Below, piece by piece: positions 37,552 to 47,231 of a stretch of 64,000 bases of DNA; position 1 is the stretch's first letter; every line of letters begins with the position of its first letter. Made by a program: the position numbers and the translations under genes. Under the pieces are notes generated by a model, which was given only the letters and a program-made list of their open reading frames with translations, was not told where the DNA came from and did no database searches. Where the stretch lies: positions 2,929,001-2,993,000 of the forward strand of contig NZ_CP136758.1 of NCBI RefSeq assembly GCF_032930845.1, written 5' to 3'. This DNA is from Parvularcula sp. LCG005. GTDB taxonomy: Bacteria > Pseudomonadota > Alphaproteobacteria > Caulobacterales > Parvularculaceae.

Positions 37552-38104
37552 GCCCCTCACCCCGAGCGAGGCAGCCCTGTGGGATCATGTCACCACGAAG
37601 GTCACACCGCTGCAGCGCCGAACCGTCGTCCTGCCCGCACCAAAGACCGCGCCGGACATGACGCCCCCGCCGTCGCTCACCCCACATCAGGTCCCCCGCG
37701 TCAGCGCGCCCAGCACGACCAAGGCAAAGCCCGCATCGTCAAAGGCGCCCCGGTTTGGCGGCGGTGATCCCAATCTGGGCAAGCGCGCCGCGCGCGGCCG
37801 GTTGCCGATCGGCGCCAGCCTGGACCTGCACGGCATGTTTCAGGCGGAGGCCGAACAGGCGCTGCAGCGCTTCCTGTCCGCCGCCGCCTTTCGCGGCGAA
37901 CGCGCCGTCCTTGTCATCACTGGCAAGGGTGCGCCCGATGCAACCGACGCCTATTTCGAGGAGGTGCCCCGCGGCATCCTGCGCCAACGGTTTCTTGAGT
38001 GGGTGGAACGGCCGCCCCTGCGCGGCCTGATCGGCTCGGTGCAGCAGGCCCATCAGAAGCATGGGGGCCGCGGCGCCTTCTATGTCTTCCTGCGGCAGCA
38101 TTGA
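37529..38104 (+). CDS. Smr-domain (MutS2-type endonuclease) protein
   Basis: The 191-residue protein has a basic start (RPRKNRPLTPSEAALWDHVT), a proline-rich linker and a Smr domain: LDLHGMFQAEAEQAL, VLVITGKG, and HGGRGAFYVFLR. Smr domains nick DNA or RNA. The start inside mltA is supported because RPLTPSEAALWDHVT is the normal family opening. No intrinsic terminator follows. Confidence 0.88.
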   Translation: MRRPRKNRPLTPSEAALWDHVTTKVTPLQRRTVVLPAPKTAPDMTPPPSLTPHQVPRVSAPSTTKAKPASSKAPRFGGGDPNLGKRAARGRLPIGASLDLHGMFQAEAEQALQRFLSAAAFRGERAVLVITGKGAPDATDAYFEEVPRGILRQRFLEWVERPPLRGLIGSVQQAHQKHGGRGAFYVFLRQH

Positions 38105-38204
38105 CCTTCACTGCTGCTGTCATCAAAGCGTTGCAAAAAACCGATAGGGCCGCGGGACATCTTCGCAAAGATGCGCGTGTGCCATCGCGCATAAGGGTTT
38201 ACCC

Positions 38205-39551
38205 ATGGATATCAGCATCTGGGCCGCCATAGGCTTCGCATTCGCAGCCTATGCCGTTGTCGGAAACGACGCCTTGCAGACACTCGGTACCTTTATCGGC
38301 TCCAACCGTCATCTGCACTGGACCATCCTGTTTGCTTTTGCGGCCCTGATCCTGCTCGTGACCTTCACCTATGGCTGGCACATCAATGGCGGTGACCCTT
38401 CCTATGGCCGCCTTGCCAATGAAGCCAAATATCCGCCCATTCCGATCGAGTGGTATCACGTGCTGCCGCCGCTCGTGCTGGTGGTGATCACCCGGCTTGG
38501 CATCCCGGTATCCACAAGTTTCATGGTCCTCACGATCTTCGCGTCGGTCGGCGGTCTTGGGTCCATGCTGGAGAAATCCCTGATCGGTTACGGCGCGGCC
38601 TTCGCGACCGGCCTCGGGGCCTATCTCATCCTCAGCGGTACGGTAGAGAAATGGTTCCTGCGCAACCCGATCGACCTGCCCGGGACGTTCAGCCCTTACG
38701 GCGCCATTCTGGTGATCGGCGGCGGATTTTTCACGCTGCAGTACTACGTGTTCAACACGATCGAGGCGGCCCACACCTATTACGTCGCGATGGGCGTCAT
38801 CCTTGCGCTGGAGATCATCACGACGCTGGTCGGCCTCCGCGCCCGCGGGGCCTTTTACTGGGTCGTGCTGCAATGGATCACCACCGCCTATCTCTGGTCG
38901 ATCTGGCTGATCCAGGACTTCGCCAACATTTTTGTCTTCCTGCCGCGGGAGTTGACCGCCTTTGAAGGCTTTACGGCCATGGCTGTGATCATGGTGCTGC
39001 TGGCCATCACCTTTGCCAATCGCGGCGGCCCCGTTCAGCGGATCCTGCAGACCAAGTCTGCGGTGACCGATATCCGCTCTGCCACCATCATCGACTTTTT
39101 CTACGCCACCCTGCTGTTCGCCTTCAAAGAGGTCAGCAACATCCCCATGAGCACCACCTGGGTGTTCCTGGGCCTGATCGCCGGTCGTGAGTATGGCTTT
39201 GCCTTCATGACACGGGTCATCGGCATGGGCCGCGCCCTGATCGATACGGTCGAGGACGTCGCCAAGGCGTATGTGGGGATCGTCGTGTCCATCGACCTTG
39301 CCGTGGGCCTGCCTTTCATCGGCGCCCTGATCTCCCAGCACGCCACGGATGTCAGCGAGATTTTCCCTTCCCAGCGCTTCGCGATCTTCGTGCTGGTCGC
39401 AAACGTCACCCTGGTACCGGTCCTGTTCTTTGCGTTCTCAAAGCCTGAGGACCATCCCAACCAGTCCAAACTGCGCTGGGCCGTGGTGATCGCCTCCATG
39501 CTGTTGATCCTGACAGCCCTGTTCTTCTTCTTCGGTATTGGCGCCACCTGA
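38205..39551 (+). CDS. Divergent PiT-like inorganic anion permease
   Basis: The 448-residue protein has about eleven membrane helices. It opens with FAAYAVVGNDALQTLGTFIGSN, which parallels the GANDVANAxGT motif of PiT phosphate permeases. It then has IPVSTSFMVLTIFAS in the first half and IPMSTTWVFLGLIAG in the second, matching the PVSTTH repeat of that family. These duplicated signatures point to a PiT-type fold, but the overall sequence is unlike standard PitA. The substrate is unknown. It stands alone, without a PhoU-like gene nearby. Confidence 0.6.
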   Translation: MDISIWAAIGFAFAAYAVVGNDALQTLGTFIGSNRHLHWTILFAFAALILLVTFTYGWHINGGDPSYGRLANEAKYPPIPIEWYHVLPPLVLVVITRLGIPVSTSFMVLTIFASVGGLGSMLEKSLIGYGAAFATGLGAYLILSGTVEKWFLRNPIDLPGTFSPYGAILVIGGGFFTLQYYVFNTIEAAHTYYVAMGVILALEIITTLVGLRARGAFYWVVLQWITTAYLWSIWLIQDFANIFVFLPRELTAFEGFTAMAVIMVLLAITFANRGGPVQRILQTKSAVTDIRSATIIDFFYATLLFAFKEVSNIPMSTTWVFLGLIAGREYGFAFMTRVIGMGRALIDTVEDVAKAYVGIVVSIDLAVGLPFIGALISQHATDVSEIFPSQRFAIFVLVANVTLVPVLFFAFSKPEDHPNQSKLRWAVVIASMLLILTALFFFFGIGAT

Positions 39552-39616
39552 CCGGAAAGAGCATGGACGCAGCCTCCCTCGCCCCTTAGCGTGCGAAAAA
39601 AATTGGAGGATGCCCC

Positions 39617-41137
39617 ATGCTACTGACCGCTCTGACCAGCTCTCTGTTCAGCCTGTTGGCCGCTGACCCGGTCACTGTCACTCAAGGCGATCTCGTCGGT
39701 CAGGCGGCCAATGACCAGGGCGTCACGGCCTATCTGGGCATTCCATACGCCGCTGCACCCCTTGATGATCTGCGCTTTGCCCCGCCGCAGCCCGCGCCCG
39801 CCTGGGAAGGCACGCGCGATGCGACATCGTTCGGCGACCGGTGCATGCAGCAGCCGCTCTATGGCGACATGATTTTCCGCTCGGACGCGGTGAGCGAAGA
39901 CTGTCTGTACCTGAACGTCTGGACGCCGGAAGGGGCCGCGACAGATGCGGCCCTGCCGATCCTGTTCTACATTCATGGCGGCGGGTTTGTGACCGGGTCC
40001 GGCGATGAACCGCGCTATGACGGGGCGGCCCTCGCGTCCCAGGGCGTGGTAGTGGTCACGGTCAATTACCGGCTCGGCGCGTTCGGCTTCATGGCGCATC
40101 CCGATCTCGATGGCGGCAATGCCGCGCTTTTCGATCTGGCCATGGCGCTCGATTGGGTCCGACAGAACGCAAAGGCGTTTGGCGGAGATCCGGCGCGCAT
40201 CACGATAGGCGGTGAGAGCGCGGGCTCCTTCGCGGTCAGCGCGCTCTTGGCCTCTCCCGTCACGCAAGACCACGTGGCAGGCGCGCTGGCCCAGTCCGGA
40301 TCCATTGCGGGGATGACCCCGCCCGCTCTTGAGGCCGCGCAGGCCGATGGAGCGGCCCTGGGCGCTGCGATGGAGGCCCCTGATCTGGCCGCCCTGCGTT
40401 CGCTACCGGCCGATGCCGTACTCGAAACGGCGGCGAAGATGCGGTTCTGGCCCAGCATGGATGGTACGTTCCTGACGTCAAACCCGCGGGACGCGTTTGA
40501 AACGGGCGAGGTGGCCAATGTTCCCGTCATGGTCGGCGTGACCTCCGCCGAGATGTCGTCGGGCGCCATGCTGCAGGGTGGCCCCGCCACCGTCGACAAC
40601 TTCACGACCCAGTTGAAAAATCGGTTCGGCGACAAGGCCGACAGCGTCTACGCCGCCTATGGCAGTCCTATGACCGACGCCGAAGTCCTGCGCGCAGCGC
40701 GCGATCTGGCATCCGACAGCTTTATCGGCGCAGGCACCATGCGGATGGCAGCGGCCATGAGCGAGACGGGCCGACCGGTCTATGCCTATCTGTTCGATCA
40801 GGCGCGCCCCGCCCCCAAAGAAGGCACTGGCGGCTGGACCTCGCCGGAGGGCGCGGGCCATTCCACGGACATCGAATATTTTCTCGGCACGCAGGAGCTG
40901 GCTGAGGATGTCTATGACTGGACAGCAGCGGACAAGGATCTGTCGGGCCTCATGCAGGCCTATGTCGTGAATTTCCTGAACACGGGCGATCCCAATGGCG
41001 GCAAACTGCCCGCTTGGCCGGACATGTCGGAAGGCCAACGTCTGGTGCTGAAGCCGTCACCGACCACGGAACCGGTCGAACCTGTTCTCAACCGCATTGA
41101 TGCGGTGGCGGCCGCCTCGCCAGCCGCCGGGAATTAG
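39617..41137 (+). CDS. Type-B carboxylesterase, exported
   Basis: The 506-residue protein has a signal peptide (LLTALTSSLFSLLA) and the carboxylesterase family plan: GIPYAAAPLDDLRF, the oxyanion HGGGFV, the nucleophile GGESAGS, an acid residue in the VGVTSAEMSSG segment and the catalytic GAGHSTDIEYFLG histidine. It would hydrolyse ester bonds in the periplasm or outside the cell. An AGGAGG lies seven bases before ATG 39617. Its final TTAG is shared with the convergent stop of the next gene. Confidence 0.9.
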   Translation: MLLTALTSSLFSLLAADPVTVTQGDLVGQAANDQGVTAYLGIPYAAAPLDDLRFAPPQPAPAWEGTRDATSFGDRCMQQPLYGDMIFRSDAVSEDCLYLNVWTPEGAATDAALPILFYIHGGGFVTGSGDEPRYDGAALASQGVVVVTVNYRLGAFGFMAHPDLDGGNAALFDLAMALDWVRQNAKAFGGDPARITIGGESAGSFAVSALLASPVTQDHVAGALAQSGSIAGMTPPALEAAQADGAALGAAMEAPDLAALRSLPADAVLETAAKMRFWPSMDGTFLTSNPRDAFETGEVANVPVMVGVTSAEMSSGAMLQGGPATVDNFTTQLKNRFGDKADSVYAAYGSPMTDAEVLRAARDLASDSFIGAGTMRMAAAMSETGRPVYAYLFDQARPAPKEGTGGWTSPEGAGHSTDIEYFLGTQELAEDVYDWTAADKDLSGLMQAYVVNFLNTGDPNGGKLPAWPDMSEGQRLVLKPSPTTEPVEPVLNRIDAVAAASPAAGN

Positions 41138-41868
41138 GCGACCTGTGCCGTCTCTGGCGGCTCATCCTCGGGACGATCGAAATGCTCGGGTGGGACAGGT
41201 TTGTCCCAGCCCGGCACTTTTCCAGGCCGCGCAGCGTTCCAGCCGCTCACTTCCAGGAGGCCGGATATGAAGCTGTTGGAATTGAAGCCGTCGGACCATG
41301 CCAGCGGAATAATATCGTAATTCAGTCGGTCATTATAAGCGGCATCGGTATCGAACAGCTGTTCCACCACCGCTCGTTCAGTGCGTTTTCCAGCGGTCAC
41401 GTCAGGATGCTGGATTTCTATATCGAATGTGTCGTGGAGCAGCGGGCTCAAATCAGCCTCCCGGTTCACGCCTGAGAGGAGCGACGAGAAAAACGGCATC
41501 AGGTTTTTCGGTCCGGCACCCAATGTCGCGTAGCGACGCCCATCATCCAGCGTGTTGGCAAACCGCGGATCGTCGCGAAAGGCGGGGTGATCGTCGACAA
41601 TGACCATCAGATAGGCATGGTCGCGCCCAAAGAGGACCGAGTGCCCCTGCAGCCGGACCTCGACTTTCTCTGTGTCGAGGCTGGGCTCGTCACGCGGCGT
41701 GGTCAGAAGATCGATCTCATGGACGACGGCCTCGGCCCCGTGCTTTTCCGCAAGGCGCCGCAGATGGGCTGTACAGTCGGGAAATTGCAGCAGAAACGAC
41801 GCCGCGAGGGCTGCATCATCCGCAGCGACGATCCGGTCCATCCGGTCTGCAATTGCTTCGTCCATCAT
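41134..41868 (-). CDS. Uncharacterised 244-residue protein
   Basis: I recognise no family. The protein is acidic and soluble, without a signal or membrane helix. It has a helical N-terminal third ([22 protein letters not shown]) and a compact middle ([19 protein letters not shown]). A distinctive [22 protein letters not shown] segment lies about 45 residues from the end, reminiscent of the Asn/Ser-rich cores of papain-like amidases, but without a cysteine. A proline-rich acidic tail follows. It faces rpmI and shares its stop region with the carboxylesterase gene. Confidence 0.65.
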   Translation of the reverse strand: MMDEAIADRMDRIVAADDAALAASFLLQFPDCTAHLRRLAEKHGAEAVVHEIDLLTTPRDEPSLDTEKVEVRLQGHSVLFGRDHAYLMVIVDDHPAFRDDPRFANTLDDGRRYATLGAGPKNLMPFFSSLLSGVNREADLSPLLHDTFDIEIQHPDVTAGKRTERAVVEQLFDTDAAYNDRLNYDIIPLAWSDGFNSNSFISGLLEVSGWNAARPGKVPGWDKPVPPEHFDRPEDEPPETAQVA

Positions 41869-42053
41869 TGTTGATAGGAGATATGACCGACGCAATGCAC
41901 GGCAAGAGATTGCCAAGCCTTTTCAGAAGATTCCGGCTTGCATCTTTCGGCTCAACCGCTAAACACCGCGCCTTCGTCCGCCCCTGGCCCTGGCATGCCT
42001 CGGTGGCGGCACATCGCGTCCTTTGCGGCGCCTCTCAGAATATGGAGACCGAA

Positions 42054-42254
42054 ATGCCAAAGTTGAAGACGAAATCAGGGACCAAAAAACGGTTCAAAAT
42101 CACGGGCACGGGCAAGATCATTGCGCGCGCGACCGGTAAACGCCACGGCATGATCAAGCGGACGCCAAAGCAGATCCGCCAGAAACGCAAGGCCGTCGTG
42201 ATGTCGAAAGCCGACCGCACGATCGTTCTGAAATACATGCCGTACGCGCGCTAA
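42054..42254 (+). CDS. rpmI: Ribosomal protein L35
   Basis: The 66-residue basic protein starts [15 protein letters not shown] and contains [18 protein letters not shown], as in bacterial L35. GGAGA lies upstream of ATG 42054. The frame remains open to 41853, but that stretch is not part of L35. It precedes rplT by 14 bases. The gene for IF-3 (infC), often first in this operon, is not in the window. Confidence 0.97.
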   Translation: MPKLKTKSGTKKRFKITGTGKIIARATGKRHGMIKRTPKQIRQKRKAVVMSKADRTIVLKYMPYAR

Positions 42255-42268
42255 GGAGGTCCTGAACC

Positions 42269-42625
42269 ATGTCACGAGTCAAAACCGGTACCGTCCGCGC
42301 CGCCCGTCACAAGAAAATTCTTAGCCAGGCCAAAGGCTATTACGGCGCGCGTTCGCGGCTGTTCCGCACGGCCAACCAGGCTGTCGAAAAAGCTGGCCAG
42401 TATGCCTATCGCGACCGCAAGGCCCGCAAGCGGGAATTCCGTCGCCTGTGGATCCAGCGGATCAACGCTGCTGTCCGCATGGAAGGCATGACCTATTCCA
42501 CCTTCATGAACGGCCTTTCGCAGGCTGGCATCGAAGTGGACCGCAAAATGCTGGCCGAACTGGCCGCCCGTGAACCGGCTGCGTTCAAGGTATTTGTAGA
42601 GCAGGCGAAAAGCGCGCTCGCATAA
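42269..42625 (+). CDS. rplT: Ribosomal protein L20
   Basis: The 118-residue protein is L20 from end to end: [41 protein letters not shown]-type helix and the [16 protein letters not shown] core. AAGGAGGT lies before the start. L20 often represses its own operon in other bacteria by binding the leader. It is followed by a terminator and then pheS. Confidence 0.98.
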   Translation: MSRVKTGTVRAARHKKILSQAKGYYGARSRLFRTANQAVEKAGQYAYRDRKARKREFRRLWIQRINAAVRMEGMTYSTFMNGLSQAGIEVDRKMLAELAAREPAAFKVFVEQAKSALA

Positions 42626-42654
42626 CGCGACGCTCGCCTCGCCGACACTTTCAG

Positions 42655-42680
42655 ACCCGCTACTTCGGTAGCGGGTTTTT
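42655..42680 (+). terminator. Rho-independent terminator after rplT
   Basis: A perfect 9-bp stem (ACCCGCTAC / GTAGCGGGT) is capped by a UUCG tetraloop and followed by TTTT. It lies between rplT and pheS. There is no Phe-rich leader peptide before it, so it looks like a plain terminator and not a pheM-style attenuator. Confidence 0.85.
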
Positions 42681-42760
42681 GCATATCAGGCCTTTCGAGT
42701 GGTTGAAGGGCCCCGCCCTGTCGGGCACTAAGACGACACATTGCAAGACGTGAGAATGAC

Positions 42761-43801
42761 ATGTCCCTGGACGACCTGAAGAGTTTGGAAGCCGACCTGA
42801 TGGGCCGGATCGACGCTGCCGCCGATGAGCGCGCGCTGGAGGATATCCGCGTCGCTGCGCTGGGTAAGAAGGGCACGATTTCAGAGCGGATGAAAACGCT
42901 GGGCAAGATGACACCCGACGAACGCAAAGAAGCCGGACCGATCCTCAATAGCCTGCGTGACCGGGTCGCCACGGCGATCAGTGCACAGAAGGCCATCCTG
43001 GAACATGCTGCGATGGAAGCCCGTCTGGCGGCCGAGGCTGTGGATGTGACCCTGCCCGTGGCCAGCTTGCCTCGCGGCCGTATCCATCCTGTCTCCCAGG
43101 TCTTTGCCGAGGTTGAGGCGATCTTTGCGGAGATGGGCTTCTCCACCCGCGAAGGCCCGGACATCGAGGACGATTTCCATAACTTCACAGCGCTGAATTT
43201 CCCCGTCGGTCACCCCGCGCGGGAAATGCACGACACCTTCTTTTTTGACGAGAAGGATGACGGCAGCCGCATGGTGCTGCGGACCCATACCTCCCCGGTC
43301 CAGATCCGTACCATGATGAATGAAAAGCCGCCGATCCGGATCATCGCGCCGGGCCGGACCTTCCGTTGCGATTCCGATCAGACCCACACCCCGATGTTCC
43401 ATCAGGTTGAAGGCCTCGTCATCGACAGGGACACCCATATGGGCCACCTGAAAGGCACGCTGGAAGCGTTCGTGAAGGCTTTCTTCGAGATCGACGAGCT
43501 GACCACACGGTTCCGGCCCCACTTCTTCCCGTTCACCGAGCCGTCCGCCGAAATGGATGTCGGCTATGAGCGGGATGGCGGCACGATCAAGATCGGTACC
43601 GGTGAAAAATGGATGGAGATCCTTGGGTGCGGCATGGTCCACCCCAATGTCATCCGCAATTGTGGTCTGGACCCGGATGAGTATCAGGGTTTCGCCTTCG
43701 GCATGGGCATCGATCGCCTTGCCATGCTGAAATATGGCATTCCCGACCTGCGTGATTTCTTTGCTGCCGACAGCCGCTGGCTGCAGCATTACGGATTCTA
43801 A
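42761..43801 (+). CDS. pheS: Phenylalanine-tRNA ligase alpha subunit
   Basis: The 346-residue protein has an N-terminal coiled coil and the class II core: [17 protein letters not shown], the motif [10 protein letters not shown], the [22 protein letters not shown] block and [13 protein letters not shown] as motif 3. It pairs with PheT as an alpha2-beta2 enzyme. Two genes lie between it and pheT, although all four run on one strand with gaps of nine bases or less or with overlap. Confidence 0.97.
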   Translation: MSLDDLKSLEADLMGRIDAAADERALEDIRVAALGKKGTISERMKTLGKMTPDERKEAGPILNSLRDRVATAISAQKAILEHAAMEARLAAEAVDVTLPVASLPRGRIHPVSQVFAEVEAIFAEMGFSTREGPDIEDDFHNFTALNFPVGHPAREMHDTFFFDEKDDGSRMVLRTHTSPVQIRTMMNEKPPIRIIAPGRTFRCDSDQTHTPMFHQVEGLVIDRDTHMGHLKGTLEAFVKAFFEIDELTTRFRPHFFPFTEPSAEMDVGYERDGGTIKIGTGEKWMEILGCGMVHPNVIRNCGLDPDEYQGFAFGMGIDRLAMLKYGIPDLRDFFAADSRWLQHYGF

Positions 43802-43807
43802 CAGGCG

Positions 43808-44449
43808 ATGAAGCAACGCCGGATCAATACCAATACCGTCATTGCGGTGGCCGCCCTGTTTACCAGTGTGGTCGCCGTTGTGGTGGCATGGGATGAAAGC
43901 CGGTTGCTGCGGGAAAGCCAGCGTGCATCGTTCATGCCGATCCTGAATATCGAAAAGTCTGTCAGTACAGCGCCCGACGCCTTGCGGATCGAAATGGATA
44001 TTCGCAATTCCGGCAATGGTGTTGCAATTGTCCGCAGCGGCGCTTTGTTGCTGGATGGTGCCCCGGTCGCGGACTATGACCGGATGGCGACGGCGACCCT
44101 GGGGCCTGATCTGGGCGCGACCGCGGACTTCAGCTGGACATCACTGCTGGGTTATTATCAGCCGACGGAGCGCAAAGAGATCCTGCGTTTCAAATGGCCT
44201 GATACGCCAGTCAATCGGACACAGCTTGAGACGTATATCGGTGAGGCCCTGCAGGACAATTCCCAGCGCCTGACCCTGCAGGTCTGCTATTGCTCCGTGT
44301 TCGAAGAGTGCTGGCAGGTACGGGACGATGCTTATGCTGAGCCTGTCCGCATCAAGACATGCCGCAGCCACGCCGATCCAATCGACCCTATCTGGCAAAG
44401 CTATACCGCCACCAGAATGAAAAGACCCACGTCAGGAGACGAGGAATGA
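43808..44449 (+). CDS. Uncharacterised membrane-anchored protein between pheS and pheT
   Basis: The 213-residue protein begins with a membrane helix (about residues 10-27, VIAVAALFTSVVAVVVAW) and then has a beta-rich periplasmic-looking domain (LRIEMDIRNSGNGVAIVRSGALLLDG). A pair of cysteines follows (VCYCSVFEECW). I recognise no family. It starts six bases after pheS and its TGA overlaps the start of the thioesterase gene. The position suggests cotranscription, not a role in aminoacylation. Confidence 0.7.
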   Translation: MKQRRINTNTVIAVAALFTSVVAVVVAWDESRLLRESQRASFMPILNIEKSVSTAPDALRIEMDIRNSGNGVAIVRSGALLLDGAPVADYDRMATATLGPDLGATADFSWTSLLGYYQPTERKEILRFKWPDTPVNRTQLETYIGEALQDNSQRLTLQVCYCSVFEECWQVRDDAYAEPVRIKTCRSHADPIDPIWQSYTATRMKRPTSGDEE

Positions 44450-44835
44450 GCCAGCCCACCGAACCCAAAGGTACGCTGCAGACGCGCACCCTGACCATGC
44501 CGGCGGATGCCAATGGTTCCGGCGATATTTTCGGTGGCTGGGTGATGAGCCAGATGGACATTGCCGGCGCCATTGGCGCAGTTGAGAAAGCCCAGAACCG
44601 TGTCGTGACGGTGGCCGTCGATTCCATGCATTTCGTGTCCGCCGTCCATGTCAGTGACATTGTCTGTTGCTATACGGATGTTGTGCGCGTTGGCCGCACA
44701 TCCATCACGGTCCATGTGGAAACATGGGTCCTCCGCCAGATGCTCGGCGACCGGGTCAAAGTGACCGAAGCCGATTTTACCTATGTCGCCGTCGATGCCG
44801 ATGGACGACCCACCCCGATTGAACAGACCGCCTGA
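44446..44835 (+). CDS. Acyl-CoA thioesterase, hotdog fold (YciA-like)
   Basis: The 129-residue protein has the hotdog family sequence: TMPADANGSGDIFGGWVMSQMDIAGA, then DSMHFVSAVHVSDIVCCYTDV and VVETW-type strands (VHVETWVLRQ). It matches the YciA/acyl-CoA hydrolase branch, which releases free acids from CoA esters in the cytoplasm. It starts at ATG 44446, overlapping the upstream gene's stop, and lies eight bases before pheT. Confidence 0.9.
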   Translation: MSQPTEPKGTLQTRTLTMPADANGSGDIFGGWVMSQMDIAGAIGAVEKAQNRVVTVAVDSMHFVSAVHVSDIVCCYTDVVRVGRTSITVHVETWVLRQMLGDRVKVTEADFTYVAVDADGRPTPIEQTA

Positions 44836-44843
44836 GGCCGAAG

Positions 44844-47228
44844 ATGAAATTCACCCTGTCCTGGCTGAAAAAGCACCTGCAAACCGAAGCTTCTCTCGAC
44901 GACATCGCCAAGACGATGGTCAAGGTCGGACTCGAGGTTGAGGAAATTGAAAACCCTGCTGACCGGCTGAGTGCCATCACGGTCGGACATGTGGTCGCCG
45001 CTGAACCTCATCCTGATGCGGACAAATTGCAGATCTGTACCGTCGAGACCAAGGACGGCGCGATGCAGATCGTCTGCGGCGCACCGAACGCCCGCAAAGG
45101 GATTAAGGTCGCGTACGCGCCGGTGGGGACTTATATTGCCGGTCTCGACATTACGCTGAGCAAGGCGAAGATCCGCGGTGTTGAAAGCCTCGGCATGCTG
45201 TGTTCATCGCGTGAGCTCGAAGTCGGCGAAGACCATGACGGGATCATGGAACTGCCTGCCGACGCGACCGTTGGCACTCCCCTCGCCGATATTCTGGGTC
45301 TCGACAATCCCGTCATCGATTTCGAAGTGACGCCAAACCGTCCGGATACGAATGGTGTGACCGGCGTCGCGCGAGACTTAGCCGCCGCTGGTCTGGGCAC
45401 TTTCATCGACAATACCGCGGCGCCAATCGAAGGCCAGTTCGAACAGCCCGTCCCGGTGATGCTTGATGCCCCTGACGCCTGCCTCGCATTTGGCGCGCGC
45501 TATATTCGCGGCGTCAAGAATGGCCCCTCGCCCAAATGGCTCCAGGATGAGCTGCGTGCCATTGGCCTGCGGCCGATCAATGCCCTCGTCGATGTGACCA
45601 ATTACGTCTCTTATGACCGGGCGCGCCCCCTGCACGTCTATGATGCTGCAAAGCTCAATGGCGGCCTTCATGCGCGCATGGGCAAGGCCGGCGAGGAATT
45701 TGAAGCGCTCGACAAGAAAACCTATACGGTTGACGAGACCATGTGCGTGATCGCAGATGAGAGCCGCGTACTGGGCCTGGGCGGTATCATTGGCGGTGTC
45801 TATTCGGGGTGTACGACACAAACGACCGACGTGTTGATCGAGTGCGCCGTGTTCGACACGCTCCTCATGGCGCGCACCGGCCGCAAGACCGGGATCATTT
45901 CCGACGCCCGCTATCGCAATGAACGCGGGATCGATCCCGCATCGATCAATGACGGTCTGGAACTGGCGACGCAGCTCATTCTGGACATGTGCGGCGGTGA
46001 GCCCAGCGAAATATCGATTACGGGTGAGGCGCCGACCGAGCGGAAAGTGATCGAGTTCTCCCCGGCCAAGGTCGAAAAGCTGACCGGCATGGACGTCAGC
46101 GATTCCGACAAGGAACGTATCCTCACCGCCCTTGGCTTCGATGTGAAGCGTGGCGGCACATGGGAAGTGACCGTCCCAACCTTCCGTCCGGACATTGAGG
46201 GTCAGGCAGACCTGGTCGAGGAAATCGCCCGCATTCACGGGCTTGATCATCTGCCCACCACCACCCTCCCCGTCGAACGCAGCGTCGCAACGCCGGGTCC
46301 GTCACTGCAGAAGCAGCGGGAGCGGACCGGGCGCGTGGCGCTGGTCAATGCCGGTTATGACGAAGCCGTGACCTGGGCCTTCTGCGAGGGCGGCGTGGCA
46401 GAGGCCTTCGGTGCGACAACGCCGCTGAAGCTGTCGAACCCGATTTCGTCAGACCTCGACACAATGCGCCCCGGCGCCCTGCCCAACCTCGTCGCCGCCA
46501 TCGGCCGCAATGTGGCGCGGGGTGCCAGCACGGTCAGGCTGTTCGAAATTGGCGGCCGCTACAACACCGATCAACCTTCCGGTCAGGAAAGCCTGTTGTG
46601 CGCCGTAGCCTTTGGTGCCGAAGCCAAGCTGTGGAACACGGCACCATCGGCGCCGGACGTCTTCACCATGAAGTCGCTGGCTCTGTCGACGCTTGAGGCC
46701 CTCGACGTCGCTGTCGGCAATCTGATGACCCTGCCCCAGGGTCCGGCTTATTTCCATCCTGGCCGCAAGGGCCAATTGGGACTGGGACCTAAAAACATCA
46801 TCGCCCAGTTCGGCGAGATTCATCCCGCTGTCCTGAAGAGCATGGATGTGGCGGGTCCGGTGGCCGCGATGGAAATCTTCATCGACAACATCCCGGCACC
46901 AAAAAACAAGGGTGCACGGACGAAGCCAGCGCTGAACGCGTCTGCGCTGATGCCCGTTCGTCGGGACTTCGCCTTTGTCGTGAAGGACGATGTCAAAGCC
47001 GAAGCGCTATTGAAAGCCGTCCGCGGCGCGGACAAAAGGCTGATCAGCGCTGTCCGGCTGTTTGATGTCTATCAGGGGACGGGCGTGCCCGAGGGTCACA
47101 AATCCATTGCGCTGGAGATCACGCTGCAGCCAACGGACAAAACCCTGACCGATGAGGAAATCGATGCTGTTGCCCAACGCGTGATCGCCCAGGCAACGAA
47201 GGCTGTGGACGCCACTTTACGCGGCTAG
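44844..47228 (+). CDS. pheT: Phenylalanine-tRNA ligase beta subunit
   Basis: The 794-residue length and domain order are those of bacterial PheT: the N-terminal MKFTLSWLKKHLQTEASL, the tRNA-binding OB fold with HPDADKLQICTVE and IVCGAPNARKG, the B3/B4 editing region, the DxSFD-type core, and the C-terminal anticodon-binding domain (LMPVRRDFAFVVKDDV). It is the partner of pheS, separated by two genes. Confidence 0.98.
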   Translation: MKFTLSWLKKHLQTEASLDDIAKTMVKVGLEVEEIENPADRLSAITVGHVVAAEPHPDADKLQICTVETKDGAMQIVCGAPNARKGIKVAYAPVGTYIAGLDITLSKAKIRGVESLGMLCSSRELEVGEDHDGIMELPADATVGTPLADILGLDNPVIDFEVTPNRPDTNGVTGVARDLAAAGLGTFIDNTAAPIEGQFEQPVPVMLDAPDACLAFGARYIRGVKNGPSPKWLQDELRAIGLRPINALVDVTNYVSYDRARPLHVYDAAKLNGGLHARMGKAGEEFEALDKKTYTVDETMCVIADESRVLGLGGIIGGVYSGCTTQTTDVLIECAVFDTLLMARTGRKTGIISDARYRNERGIDPASINDGLELATQLILDMCGGEPSEISITGEAPTERKVIEFSPAKVEKLTGMDVSDSDKERILTALGFDVKRGGTWEVTVPTFRPDIEGQADLVEEIARIHGLDHLPTTTLPVERSVATPGPSLQKQRERTGRVALVNAGYDEAVTWAFCEGGVAEAFGATTPLKLSNPISSDLDTMRPGALPNLVAAIGRNVARGASTVRLFEIGGRYNTDQPSGQESLLCAVAFGAEAKLWNTAPSAPDVFTMKSLALSTLEALDVAVGNLMTLPQGPAYFHPGRKGQLGLGPKNIIAQFGEIHPAVLKSMDVAGPVAAMEIFIDNIPAPKNKGARTKPALNASALMPVRRDFAFVVKDDVKAEALLKAVRGADKRLISAVRLFDVYQGTGVPEGHKSIALEITLQPTDKTLTDEEIDAVAQRVIAQATKAVDATLRG

Positions 47229-47231
47229 GGT

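Noticed and set aside
35551-37560. A 669-codon minus-strand open frame across the Tim44-like and mltA genes
   Set aside because: It is antisense to two clear genes and has no recognisable protein features; GC-rich codons give long open shadows.
41883-42053. In-frame upstream start giving L35 a 57-residue N-terminal extension, with AGGAG before the ATG
   Set aside because: The spacing from AGGAG to ATG is only two bases, and L35 is a strongly conserved short protein that begins MPKLKTKSG.
42626-42760. pheM-style attenuator before pheS
   Set aside because: The terminator is present, but there is no Phe-rich leader frame and no alternative antiterminator pairing that I can see.
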